Origin: Natrialba magadii ATCC 43099
GTDB taxonomy: Archaea > Halobacteriota > Halobacteria > Halobacteriales > Natrialbaceae
Assembly (NCBI RefSeq): GCF_000025625.1
Contig: NC_013922.1
Span: forward strand, 2,914,001-2,978,000
Reading direction: 5' to 3'
Length of the DNA stretch: 64,000 nt
A program made the position numbers and the translations under genes. This document shows, piece after piece, positions 35,995 through 45,332 of the stretch; positions within the stretch are counted from its first letter, which is position 1; each line of letters begins with the position of its first letter. Below the pieces are notes generated by a model that was not told the origin of the DNA, did not search any database, and worked only from the letters and a program-made list of their open reading frames with translations.

Positions 35995-38414
35995 TCGGCA
36001 ACATACTCGGAGACGGCGATGGCAACAGCGGCACTCGCTCGAGCTCCGGGAACGATAGCGATGACATCCTCGGTGGTGACCTCGCCGGCAGTATGAGCGA
36101 CGACGAGTTGTTGCCCGGAGCGCGAGCGGAAAGCGCTACTGGGGGCAACGGCGGCGATGGCACTGGTGACGAGGCTCTCTTTGACGATGGCGATCTCGGC
36201 GGTGGCGACGACTTCCTCGACGACGACTCGATGTCCATCGACGGCATGGGCGAGATGTCTGACATGGACGAGATGGGCGGTATGGGCGAAATGTCCGATA
36301 TGGGGTCGATGGATGGCATGGACGCCATGGACGACGGCGGAACCGTCTCGAGTGAAGTCGAAGCGCGCGTCGAAGAGATGGAGAACAGCGTCGGCTCGCT
36401 CTCCTCGACGGTGAACACCGTCCAGAGCGAGAACGAAAAGATCGGCGAATCGCTCGACGACATCGAGGAGAACATCCGGAAACTCCTCGAGGTCTACGAG
36501 ATGGTAACGCAGGGTGTGAACCCGTTCGTCGAGGGCGACTCTCTCGCCGATTCGATGGGCGCTGGTGCCGCTGGCAGCGGTGACTTTGGCGGACAGAGCC
36601 TTTTCGACAGCGGCGACGGCGGCGAAGCGGACGAGACGATCGACGAAGATATCGCGAACGCCGAGGCGGACGACTTCCTCGACGAGAGTATCATCGACGA
36701 CGATGATGGCTTCGACGACGACTTCGACGACCTAGAGGACGAGACGAGCATGGACGGAGACGACAACCTCGACCCCGATGCAGACGCAGACGCCGCTGGT
36801 GACGATGAGCTGTCGTTCGACGAACTGAAATCTGAATACGAATCCGGTGACGCCAACTGGGACAGCGACGAAAGCGCTGCCGACGACGGCGACACCACCG
36901 ACGACGAGGACGACCTGGCAGCCGACGACGATGACGGTTTCGACGACGATCTCGCCGTCGACGGCGACGAAGCGGACGAGACCGACTCGCTCATCGACGA
37001 CGCTGACGCCATTGCGAGCGACGAGACGAGCGATACAGACGGCGACACAGCCGACCTCGCTGCACACGACCGTTCCCACCCCGTGTGGGACGACGGCGGC
37101 CGCCCGTACCTCGAAACCATCCCCTCCGAGTACGACACCGAGTTCGTCGTCATGGACTGGCTCGAGTACCTGGTCGACGAACTGGGGCTCAACGGTGCGG
37201 CCCGAACACTCCGGTTCTACGAGTCAGTCTACTGGGTGAGCACGTCGGTGGAATCACACCTACAGACGGTGCTGAACGGCTTTGGTGGCGGACCGGACAT
37301 CGGCGAGCCAGAACCACACTCCTCACTCGGCGTCGATCACAAACGCAGCCTCTGGTGGATCAGCCAGATCGCAACGCCGGAGAAGAAGCGGCGCCCGTTC
37401 GACGTGTGGGTCGACGAAGAAAATATCACGGTCGAGCAGGCGATGGCTGTCGCGGAACAACACCAGCCGGAAGTGGGCGCTGAGGATGGAGGTGACAGTC
37501 ACGGTCACGGTCACGATCACGATCACGATCACGGTGAAAACAAAGTCGAACACAACGACGCCGACCCAGCCGCCGGAACTGACCACACAACTGCAGTCGA
37601 CGAGTTCGAACCAGTTGCGGCGACAACTACGACCACGACCACGACTACGACTGACGCAATCGACACCGCCGATACTGCCACTGGTGAGGAACTCACGTTC
37701 GATGAAACGACAGTGGCCGACGATCACGCCGAACTCGAGTCACCGACGGAAACGGCTGCGGGAGACAACAGTCATATCGACCAGAATCTCGACCCTGATC
37801 CCGACCCCGACCCCGACTACGACCTAGACCCAGACTCAGACCCAGACCCCGACACAAACTCATCCGAAGACGACATCGAACTCGAGTTCGCCACGGACGA
37901 ACCACTCGATCCGTTCGCGGCCGAGGACGACTCGACCGACCAGACCGAGGGTGACGGCGAAGCTGACGGCCGGCCGGCTTCGGGTGCGGACACCGATGGG
38001 GAAGTAGCGACGACCACACCGGCAGCCGACACCGAACTCGAGTCCAGCGGCGCACAGAAAATCTTCATCGAGGAGGCAGAGGAGGACACGGTGGAGCAGA
38101 ACCACCGCAACGAACCGGCCGGCGAGCGAGTCGAGCCGGAAGCGGAGGTGACGGATGGTGGGCAGATGATCTGGGTCGATTCGGATGTCGTGCTCTCCGA
38201 GTCCGGTGCCAGACTGTGCAACACGCGCGCGACCACCGGTGGCGTCGACCGTGGGGAGCAGGCCGAAATCGCAAAGCCGCTCGTCGTTTCGGACGAACCG
38301 GCGGATCTCGACGGCTGGCAGGTTGAACGGATCAAGCTCCTGCTCGCGCCGGAGGAGTTCGAGGGTGGGTGTGAGCAGCCAACCGACGAGGCTGCACACG
38401 ACCACGAACAGTAA
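35979..38414 (+). CDS. archaellum switch protein FlaCE/ArlCE, second and enlarged copy
   Basis: An 811-residue FlaC-FlaD/E fusion, far longer than usual. FlaC coiled coil at about 125-185 (EEMENSVGSLSSTVNTVQSE, VYEMVTQGVNPFVEG). FlaD/E domain at about 370-475 (RPYLETIPSEYDTEFVVMDW, TLRFYESVYWVSTSVESHLQ, VLNGFGG). Odd segments: a Met-rich run near 85-115 (MGEMSDMDEMGGMGEMSDMG), a His-rich stretch HGHGHDHDHDHG near 510, a run of ten Thr, an Asp-Pro run DPDPDPDPDYD and a C-terminal block DGWQVERIKLLLAPEEFEGG. Next is flaH. Confidence 0.83.
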   Translation: MVLSIIGNILGDGDGNSGTRSSSGNDSDDILGGDLAGSMSDDELLPGARAESATGGNGGDGTGDEALFDDGDLGGGDDFLDDDSMSIDGMGEMSDMDEMGGMGEMSDMGSMDGMDAMDDGGTVSSEVEARVEEMENSVGSLSSTVNTVQSENEKIGESLDDIEENIRKLLEVYEMVTQGVNPFVEGDSLADSMGAGAAGSGDFGGQSLFDSGDGGEADETIDEDIANAEADDFLDESIIDDDDGFDDDFDDLEDETSMDGDDNLDPDADADAAGDDELSFDELKSEYESGDANWDSDESAADDGDTTDDEDDLAADDDDGFDDDLAVDGDEADETDSLIDDADAIASDETSDTDGDTADLAAHDRSHPVWDDGGRPYLETIPSEYDTEFVVMDWLEYLVDELGLNGAARTLRFYESVYWVSTSVESHLQTVLNGFGGGPDIGEPEPHSSLGVDHKRSLWWISQIATPEKKRRPFDVWVDEENITVEQAMAVAEQHQPEVGAEDGGDSHGHGHDHDHDHGENKVEHNDADPAAGTDHTTAVDEFEPVAATTTTTTTTTTDAIDTADTATGEELTFDETTVADDHAELESPTETAAGDNSHIDQNLDPDPDPDPDYDLDPDSDPDPDTNSSEDDIELEFATDEPLDPFAAEDDSTDQTEGDGEADGRPASGADTDGEVATTTPAADTELESSGAQKIFIEEAEEDTVEQNHRNEPAGERVEPEAEVTDGGQMIWVDSDVVLSESGARLCNTRATTGGVDRGEQAEIAKPLVVSDEPADLDGWQVERIKLLLAPEEFEGGCEQPTDEAAHDHEQ

Positions 38415-38496
38415 GACGCTGGACAGGACGAGCAAGTAGACTGAAGACTGAAGAGCCCGGAGAACGAGCCACGAGGCAAGACCAAGACGAGAGACG

Positions 38497-39255
38497 ATGA
38501 GTCAGTTTAAAAATATCTTCTCACTCGGTCTCGACGACCGCGACCGACTGAACAAGGAACTCGGGGGCGGTATCCCGACCGGGAGTATCGTACTGATGGA
38601 AGGCGACTACGGCGCCGGCAAGAGCGCCATCTCACAGCGATTTGCGTACGGTCTCTGTGAAACGGACAAATCCGTGACGTTCCTCTCGACCGAACTCGAG
38701 GTCAAGGGGTTCGTCGACCAGATGGACTCGCTGAACTACAACGTCGAGGAGCACCTCCTCTTCGAGAACATGCTGTTTCTCCACGGCGACCTCGACAGCG
38801 GGAGTGTACTCTCTGCGACTGACGAGGAACAGACCAGACAGGATCTGCTGACCGACCTCATGGACGAGGAAACCCTCTGGTCCGCCGATGTCATCATCAT
38901 CGACACCTTCGACGCCATCCTGCGTAACGATCCGAAGTTCGAGGCGCTGGTTCGCCAGAACGAAGAGCGCCAGGCCGCCCTGGAGATCATCTCGTTCCTT
39001 CGCAACATCATTTCGCAGGGAAAGATCGTCGTGTTGACCGTCGACCCCTCGACGGTCGGCGACGAGGCGATCGGTCCGTTCCGGTCGATCGCTGACGTTT
39101 TCATCGAACTCGAGATGATCGAGGTCGGGAACGACATCCGTCGGCAGTTGTTCATCAAGCGCTTTGCGGGGATGGGCGAACAGGTCGGTGACCGAATCGG
39201 GTACTCGGTTCGGTCGGGAACAGGTATCGTGATCGAGAACCGGAGTGTTGCCTAG
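38497..39255 (+). CDS. flaH: archaellum ATPase FlaH/ArlH
   Basis: A 252-residue RecA/KaiC-like ATP-binding protein that docks on FlaI in the archaellum motor. Walker A is GDYGAGKSAIS (about 36-46) and Walker B follows SADVIIIDTFDAIL. FLSTELEVKGFVDQM and VLTVDPSTVG are family segments. It lies 15 bp before flaI and the two are expected to be co-expressed. Confidence 0.92.
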   Translation: MSQFKNIFSLGLDDRDRLNKELGGGIPTGSIVLMEGDYGAGKSAISQRFAYGLCETDKSVTFLSTELEVKGFVDQMDSLNYNVEEHLLFENMLFLHGDLDSGSVLSATDEEQTRQDLLTDLMDEETLWSADVIIIDTFDAILRNDPKFEALVRQNEERQAALEIISFLRNIISQGKIVVLTVDPSTVGDEAIGPFRSIADVFIELEMIEVGNDIRRQLFIKRFAGMGEQVGDRIGYSVRSGTGIVIENRSVA

Positions 39256-39269
39256 AGGGTGACGGTTGT

Positions 39270-40943
39270 ATGACGGAAATGGGAACGCCGAAGCCGTCGG
39301 ACGAGCTCCAGGAGCTGGCCGCACGCCGCCCGCATCTGCGCGAGCATTTGAAGAAGTTCAGGCAGATCACGGGTGAGTTCCCGCTGTTGATCGACGAACC
39401 GTCCGCTGAGTACGAGACACCGCATCCGAACGTCCTGTACCCGGTCGGTGGCCCGATCTATAGCCACGTCTACGGCGACGTGGGGACGAAGATGCAGTAC
39501 TTCGCCGTCGAGCCAACGCTCTCTGACGAGGAGCAGTCCGTGTTCTCGACGGTCAAAGACTCGCTGCTTCGTCGAAGTGCGACCAAGGTAGCACCCGAGA
39601 AGGACGCAGAGTACAGCGACCGAATCGAGGAGTTACTGAGCGAGACGACCCACATCAAAGGCGACGAGGTCGAAAACATAATCGAGCGGCTCAAGGTCCG
39701 CTTCCATCCGGGTATTCAAGAGATTCCACAGGAGACCTACGAGAATATCCGCTACCGGTTGAATCGAGACATCGTCGGCCTGGGGCCACTCGAGCCGGTC
39801 ATGCGCGACCCGGCGAACGAGGACATTCACGTGATCGGTCCCAACGAGTGTTACGTCGATCACGGTGTCTACGGGATGGTTGAGACGACGGTCGACTTCG
39901 GCACGCAAGAGGAGTTCGACCGCTGGCTCTCGAACATGGGTGAGCGCATTGGAAATCCGATGACCGACGCCGAGCCAATCGTTGACTCGACGCTGCCCGA
40001 TGGCTCGCGTCTGAACGTCATCTACAGCGACGACGTGAGCGTGAAGGGGCCGAGCCTCACGATTCGTCAGGGCGACGAGGTGCCCCTGTCGGTCACCCAG
40101 ATTACGAACTGGGGGACGCTCTCGCCCGAGCTAGCGGCGTACCTCTGGCTCTGTCTGGAGAACGAGCGAACGGTGTTCGTCGTCGGCGAGACGGCATCCG
40201 GGAAGACGACGACGCTGAACTCGATCATGTCGTTCATCCCGCGGGACTCGAAGATCTACACCGCAGAGGACACGGCAGAGGTGCTTCCGCCGCACGACAC
40301 GTGGCAGCAGCTACTGACCCGCGAGAGTCGCAGCGAGGACAGTGCGGACGTCGACATGTTCAACCTGGTCGAGGCCGCGTTGCGTTCGCGTCCCGAGTAC
40401 ATCGTCGTGGGTGAGGTTCGTGGTGAGGAGGGGCGTATGGCGTTCCAGGCGGCCCAGACCGGGCACCCGGTCATGCTCACCTTCCACGCGAGCGACATCG
40501 TTTCGATGATCCAGCGCTTTACCGGTGACCCGATCAACGTCCCCGAGACGTTCATGGACAACGCCGACGTGGCGCTGTTCCAGAACCGCGTCAAGCAGGG
40601 CGACGACGTCCTCCGTCGGGTGACCTCGGTCCAGGAGATCGAAGGCTACTCCGAGCAGATGGATGGGGTCGTCACCCGGCAGGTGTTCTACTGGGACCCC
40701 GTCGAGGACGAGATCGTCTTCCAGGGAATGAACAACTCCTATGTGTTAGAAGAGCAGATCGCGACCCTGCTCGGATACGCCGACACCCGCGACATCTACG
40801 ACGACCTCCAGTTCCGTTCGGACATCATCGAGCGGATGATCCAGGAGAACATTCTGGCGTACCACGAGGTAAACGACACTATCGACTCCTTCCAGCGCGA
40901 CGGTGTCGAGGGACTGCCGTTCCACGTGACTCGGCCTGATTAA
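39270..40943 (+). CDS. flaI: archaellum motor ATPase FlaI/ArlI
   Basis: A 557-residue type II/IV secretion ATPase that drives filament assembly and rotation. Walker A GETASGKTTT at about residue 306, the Asp box IYTAEDTAEV, Walker B RPEYIVVGEVRGEE and the His box GHPVMLTFHA are all intact. The N-terminal part has YETPHPNVLYPVGGPIYS and RLNRDIVGLGPLEPVMRDP. Length matches haloarchaeal FlaI. flaJ does not follow; cheF2 does, after 94 bp. Confidence 0.93.
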   Translation: MTEMGTPKPSDELQELAARRPHLREHLKKFRQITGEFPLLIDEPSAEYETPHPNVLYPVGGPIYSHVYGDVGTKMQYFAVEPTLSDEEQSVFSTVKDSLLRRSATKVAPEKDAEYSDRIEELLSETTHIKGDEVENIIERLKVRFHPGIQEIPQETYENIRYRLNRDIVGLGPLEPVMRDPANEDIHVIGPNECYVDHGVYGMVETTVDFGTQEEFDRWLSNMGERIGNPMTDAEPIVDSTLPDGSRLNVIYSDDVSVKGPSLTIRQGDEVPLSVTQITNWGTLSPELAAYLWLCLENERTVFVVGETASGKTTTLNSIMSFIPRDSKIYTAEDTAEVLPPHDTWQQLLTRESRSEDSADVDMFNLVEAALRSRPEYIVVGEVRGEEGRMAFQAAQTGHPVMLTFHASDIVSMIQRFTGDPINVPETFMDNADVALFQNRVKQGDDVLRRVTSVQEIEGYSEQMDGVVTRQVFYWDPVEDEIVFQGMNNSYVLEEQIATLLGYADTRDIYDDLQFRSDIIERMIQENILAYHEVNDTIDSFQRDGVEGLPFHVTRPD

Positions 40944-41037
40944 CGGCCTCTCGTTCTCGATTCCGACACGTCGGCGAATCGACCGCACCGGCGAAAACGT
41001 GTAAAGAGCTAAGAGATTTCGACGAGAAGGAACTGCT

Positions 41038-41922
41038 ATGTCTGAAGACGTCGTTGCCGACTTTACCGGTCGGTTCTTCCGCAACCACGGAGAGTCACCG
41101 GGCACGCCAACGTCGGGACGAATCATCATGACGAAACGCCGCCTGGTCCTCGCGACGAACGACGACAAGACGACGATTCCGCTCTCGACAGTGATCGACG
41201 TCAACGTTGGAACCGTCCCCAGCCACGTCAAACAGTTCTTCGACGACACAGTGACCATCGGCTACAAGGACGACGGCCAGACCCGAAGCGCTGTCATCGA
41301 GAGCACGGGTGAAACCGTCGACACCTTCGTCGCAATTCTCTTTCGCTGTCTCCTCAACGGTCGCAAAGCGGCGGTCAAACACCCCGCACGGGTCGGTGGC
41401 CGCGTGAAAGACACGCCCGTCGTGCCTGGGAAAATTCGAATCAAGAATCGGCGGATCGAAGTCGCGAGCAAGCGCGGAACCTTCAGCTTCGACGTCGAGA
41501 CTGTGATGCGAATCGAACGCTCGAACAAACTCGGCGAGAGTGCCGACCGCGTCACGCTGGTCGTCAAGTATATCGACACGGATACCGACGCTGGCCTGAC
41601 CAAAACGTCGCTCATCTCACCCGTCAAGAGTCAGTACGTCAACCTGCTCGGACGCTTCCTCCGACTCGAGCTCGACGAGTTGCGCGAGGAGGTCGCCGAC
41701 ATCGAGTTGACGAATCCCGAAAAACGCGTGCTGGTCGGCATTCACGCGACTGGTGGCGACATCGACTTTACGAACATGCTGGACGGCGACCCGGCGTACG
41801 TGACGAACGTCCTGAACTCGGTCCAGAACAAGGACCTGGTACTCGAGAACGCAAGCGGACTGTCGTTGACGTCGAAGGGGCGGATTGTCGTGAGCGAGCG
41901 GATCGAGGACGTGAACGCCTGA
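41038..41922 (+). CDS. cheF2: chemotaxis protein CheF2 (DUF439)
   Basis: A 294-residue CheF paralogue: VVADFTGRFFRNHGESPGTP, IIMTKRRLVLATNDDKTTIP and RVGGRVKDTPVVPGKIRIKN correspond to the CheF1 core. The C-terminal winged-helix-like part contains PEKRVLVGIHATGGDIDFTN. Sequence divergence from CheF1 is high, so this is an old paralogue. It probably binds CheY and FlaCE, and its position after flaI supports that. Confidence 0.85.
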   Translation: MSEDVVADFTGRFFRNHGESPGTPTSGRIIMTKRRLVLATNDDKTTIPLSTVIDVNVGTVPSHVKQFFDDTVTIGYKDDGQTRSAVIESTGETVDTFVAILFRCLLNGRKAAVKHPARVGGRVKDTPVVPGKIRIKNRRIEVASKRGTFSFDVETVMRIERSNKLGESADRVTLVVKYIDTDTDAGLTKTSLISPVKSQYVNLLGRFLRLELDELREEVADIELTNPEKRVLVGIHATGGDIDFTNMLDGDPAYVTNVLNSVQNKDLVLENASGLSLTSKGRIVVSERIEDVNA

Positions 41923-42071
41923 CTACCGAACGGGGCGTTCGAGTGTGATTGGGATTGGAGTGTCGTGGCCGTTTCAGATGGATAGAAACGGACGACTCGC
42001 GCTGTACTGCAACACTGAGACGAAAAACGATTGCACAACACCGCACGACACCACTGCGTCTCGGAGGTGCG

Positions 42072-43292
42072 CTATCGCTGGCGGTCGAACAACTCGGCCG
42101 GATCGACGCGGGTGTTTTCGGAGTTTTCGATCAACAAATCGCCGAGCGCCTGCTTGAGTTCGGACCGTCGCGGTAGTGCGAGCATCTGGCAGGTGAACAC
42201 CTGGTCGCTGTTGGTCTGGATGTTCGAGTCGAGCATGAACGCGTGATCGTCGGTTTCGGCCATCTTGGCCGTGATCGGCGTCATGATCGACGAACCGGTG
42301 TCGGCGACGAACTGCGGCGGCTCGTGTTTGATCTCGGCGTTCAACACGTTCGCCCAGCCGTCGACGAAGCCGCTGGTCATGATGTTGCCGAGTTCCTTCA
42401 GCGCGCCCTGTTCGACGGAGCCCCACTGCTCGTCAGTTTCCATCGGAACCAGCGAGTCGACGACCGCCCGGCCGGAGGGCTGGTCGAACAGGATGACCAG
42501 ATTCCCGCTGAACTTGCCGTCGAACGGCATGACGGTCCCCACGTATCGCTTATTGCCGACCTCCGTCGGAATATCTTCGATCGGAACGAGCGTCAGACGG
42601 CTGATCTCGACCGTCGTGTCGATGCCGGTCATCGACGTGATGTTCGTCGCGGCCTTCTCTGCACCCTCCTTGGTCATGTCGTTGAAGACCTTGAGTTTCT
42701 CCACCGAGACGATGTCCTCGGTTCGCGGCTCGAAGGCGCGCTCGAGTGAACTCGAGTCGGGGACGAGCAGGATTCGGAAGTCGATCGGTTCGTTGACGCC
42801 TTCCTCGGCGGCTTCGACACGGCTCCGGAAGACGAACAGGTAGTTATCTTCGGTCGTTGCAGACTTTGGCAGCACGTCGGTTCCGGTGCCCTGGATGTAC
42901 GTCGGCGGCGAACTCTTGATCTTCGCGTTCAGGTAGTTCGCCCAGCCGTCGACGAAGCCGCTTGACATGATGTTGCCGACCTCCTCGATGCTGCTTTTTT
43001 TCTTTGCTGGATCGTCGGCCGGGACGAGTTTGTCCGTGATCGCTTTTCGGCCCTGTTCGTCGAACGCGAGGACGACTTCGCCCGAAATCTCACCAGTGAG
43101 ATCGATATTGACGCCGGCGAACTCGTTGCCGATGAACTCGTACTGGAGGTCCGAGGAGGACATGAGCGAGACGTTCGTCACCTGCACGCTCGTGCTGATG
43201 CCCGTCAGTTGGGAGAGCGATTCAGCAGCCGATTGTGCGCCGTCGTGAGCGAGCTCCTGGTAGGTTTCGAGCTCGCGAATATCGATTTCCAT
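42072..43292 (-). CDS. cheC: tandem CheC domain protein
   Basis: A 406-residue protein made of two CheC-like domains of about 200 residues. The first has the phosphatase motif SxxxExxN in SIEEVGNIMSSGFVDGWANY with the proline 22 residues after Asn. The second has KELGNIMTSGFVDGWANV, also with the spaced proline, but Gly at the Ser/Asp position. The other motif site of each domain is degenerate (YQELAHDGAQSAAES and KVFNDMTKEGAEKAA). CheC dephosphorylates CheY-P or binds CheD. It is downstream of cheY by 6 bp in one operon. Confidence 0.85.
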   Translation of the reverse strand: MEIDIRELETYQELAHDGAQSAAESLSQLTGISTSVQVTNVSLMSSSDLQYEFIGNEFAGVNIDLTGEISGEVVLAFDEQGRKAITDKLVPADDPAKKKSSIEEVGNIMSSGFVDGWANYLNAKIKSSPPTYIQGTGTDVLPKSATTEDNYLFVFRSRVEAAEEGVNEPIDFRILLVPDSSSLERAFEPRTEDIVSVEKLKVFNDMTKEGAEKAATNITSMTGIDTTVEISRLTLVPIEDIPTEVGNKRYVGTVMPFDGKFSGNLVILFDQPSGRAVVDSLVPMETDEQWGSVEQGALKELGNIMTSGFVDGWANVLNAEIKHEPPQFVADTGSSIMTPITAKMAETDDHAFMLDSNIQTNSDQVFTCQMLALPRRSELKQALGDLLIENSENTRVDPAELFDRQR

Positions 43293-43298
43293 GGAGAG

Positions 43299-43655
43299 TT
43301 ACCCGGCCGCGATGCTGTTGAGTTCCTCGAGGACGCTTTCCTTCTGGAACGGTTTCGTGATGTAGCCCTCGGCACCGGCTTTGATCGAGTCTTTCATCTG
43401 CTCTGCCTGCTCGACGCTGGTGCACATGACGACCTTCGCGTTCGGATCCATATCCGTAATCTCGTCGGTCGCCTCGATGCCGTCTTTGATCGGCATCACG
43501 ATGTCCATGAAGACGATATCCGGCTGTTCTTCCTGATAGAGTTCGACGGCCTCGACCCCGTTTTCGGCCTCACCGACGATGGTGTGGTCTTCTTCCAAAA
43601 TTTCACGGAGAAGATCCCGCATGAAGCCGGAGTCGTCCGTGATCAGCACATCCAT
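43299..43655 (-). CDS. cheY: chemotaxis response regulator CheY
   Basis: A 118-residue single receiver domain. Acidic pair Asp7-Asp8, phospho-acceptor Asp51 (DIVFMDIVMPIKDG), Thr79 (VVMCTSVE) and Lys101 (GYITKPFQ) are all in place. Phosphorylated by CheA, it signals through CheF to the archaellum motor. It leads the cheY-cheC operon. Confidence 0.93.
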   Translation of the reverse strand: MDVLITDDSGFMRDLLREILEEDHTIVGEAENGVEAVELYQEEQPDIVFMDIVMPIKDGIEATDEITDMDPNAKVVMCTSVEQAEQMKDSIKAGAEGYITKPFQKESVLEELNSIAAG

Positions 43656-44138
43656 GAACGAGTCAATACACGCAGATTACTTAATAATATTGACCAAGAT
43701 GGTGACACTCGACCGACTGTAATCCGCTGACAGCGTGGTGGTCGAGTATGCGGACGGGACGGACGATGAGGGACGAGTACGTAACGCTGGCCAATTACAG
43801 CGACACGAGGTCGTTTACGCCCCAAAACCAGGTTCAGCGTGTCTGTACTCGTCCTGGTTGACTGCACCCGAAGCGAGAATCGGCCATAAGCTTTACAACC
43901 GTATGGCCATAAATCGGTTTCAAATCTGATAATACGGTGTACCCGGTCGTTAGTACATCGGCGGGGGCGAGAAAACAAACGCTCCAGTCGTCTACGCGGC
44001 AGGTTTGGTCAATAGCGGGAACGCAGTACTCGTACAGACAGCACTCACTCGGCCGTAGACACAGTCTGTGTTCTCACACGCGCACACGCGCACTCGTCGA
44101 CTACTACTACTCGCCCAGTAGCGACAGCACACATCGAC
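43656..44138. other. 483-bp spacer between cheY and cheR
   Basis: No gene is supported. It contains the cheY promoter at its left edge, a 7-bp inverted repeat AACCAGG/CCTGGTT around 43828-43859, and two GGCCATAA direct repeats near 43882-43915 in an AT-richer patch. Confidence 0.4.
43676..43691 (-). promoter_or_regulatory. TATA-box for cheY-cheC
   Basis: On the minus strand AATATTATTAAGTAA lies about 22-35 nt upstream of the cheY ATG, predicting a leaderless or near-leaderless transcript. Confidence 0.5.
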
Positions 44139-44948
44139 TCACACCCGCTGGTAAATTCGGTGCCGGTTATCCGTCGCCTCGAACGTCGACTTCAACGACG
44201 GCGGAATCGTCTCACTCTTGCCGATCACCAGATACCCATCCTCCTCGAGCGACTGAGCAATCGTCTCGAGCATCGACCGCTTGTACTCCGTATCGATGTA
44301 GATGAACAGGTTGCGACAGGTGACCAGATTGAACCCCGACTTCGACGCCCCGCTGATCAGGTCGTGGCGCTCGAACGTCACCGGCCGCTTGACCCGGTCG
44401 CGCACGCGATAGACGCCCTCCTCTCGGTCGTGGTCGACGTACTGCTCGTAGTTCGAGAGGTACTCGAGTTCCCCGCCGAGATCGGTGGTTCGTGACTCCT
44501 CGTAGACACCGTCGCGGGCGACGTCGAGGGCGTCCTCGCTGATGTCTGTGGCGCGAATTTCGACGGCGGATTCGTCGATCTGGGGGTCGGCGTGGACGAG
44601 CATCGACAGCGAGTAGGGTTCACGGCCGTCGGCGCAGGCGGCGCTCCAGATCGAGACCTGCCGTTCGCGCGCGGAGAGGGTACGGAGGACATCGCGGATG
44701 CCGTCCCAGACTTCGGGGTTGCGAAAGAAGCCGGTGACGTTGATGCTCATCGAGTCGAGGAGGGCTGCTTGCTCGTCCGGGTCAGTCCGCAACTGGTCGA
44801 AGTACTCGCTGTAGTCGTCACACTTCGTCCGGCGGAGGCGAGCCGTGACTCGTCGGTCGAGGTAGCTATCGTTGTAGTGGCTGGTCGAGAATCCCAGTTC
44901 GGTTTCCATGTAATCGAGGAGAGCGCGGAACGAGTCATCGGCGGGCAC
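44139..44948 (-). CDS. cheR: chemotaxis protein methyltransferase CheR
   Basis: A 269-residue SAM-dependent methyltransferase that methylates glutamates of the transducers. N-terminal helical domain (SFRALLDYMETELGFSTSHY), then SINVTGFFRNPEVWDGIRD, the SAM motif IWSAACADGREPYSLSMLV and FNLVTCRNLFIYIDTEYK. The canonical glycine at the second position of the SAM motif (AGCSTGEE in bacteria) reads ACADGREP here. Start codon is GTG. Separate from the main che operon. Confidence 0.9.
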   Translation of the reverse strand: MPADDSFRALLDYMETELGFSTSHYNDSYLDRRVTARLRRTKCDDYSEYFDQLRTDPDEQAALLDSMSINVTGFFRNPEVWDGIRDVLRTLSARERQVSIWSAACADGREPYSLSMLVHADPQIDESAVEIRATDISEDALDVARDGVYEESRTTDLGGELEYLSNYEQYVDHDREEGVYRVRDRVKRPVTFERHDLISGASKSGFNLVTCRNLFIYIDTEYKRSMLETIAQSLEEDGYLVIGKSETIPPSLKSTFEATDNRHRIYQRV

Positions 44949-45332
44949 GGTTATACATAATTCTCAGATTCCGTGCAATAATAATCTTACGACACTGTTT
45001 AGCTCTCTTACGTCTCTGCAGTAGTTGATTCGAATATGTATTCATAGTTATGAGTGTGGTGAACTGCGAAAATCACAGGCAGGCAGCGGGGCGAAACGAA
45101 CGGCGGCGCTGACGGGAGTGGAAACCGGCTGGAACTATAGGTTCACAAACAATTATATGGGTTGTCACTCTATCACGAGTGGGTGAGTGCCTCTGACAGT
45201 ACGCAGTACTCCGCGACACAGCGAACGATGGGGCTGTCGGAACCGTTTCAAAAACAGCCGATACGGCACGGTGCGGGCTGAACGACGGCAGGCAGCAATC
45301 CGACGGAGAAGGCCGACAACGGAGGGGCGGCA
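44949..45332. promoter_or_regulatory. 384-bp divergent regulatory spacer cheR / opsin-like gene
   Basis: AT-rich at 44951-45060, where minus-strand GATTATTATTGCACGG could serve cheR, and again at 45148-45165 (ACAAACAATTATATGG), the best TATA-like element for the opsin-Htr operon. That would leave a leader of roughly 150 nt, unusually long for haloarchaea. No ORF in the leader is convincing. Confidence 0.4.
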
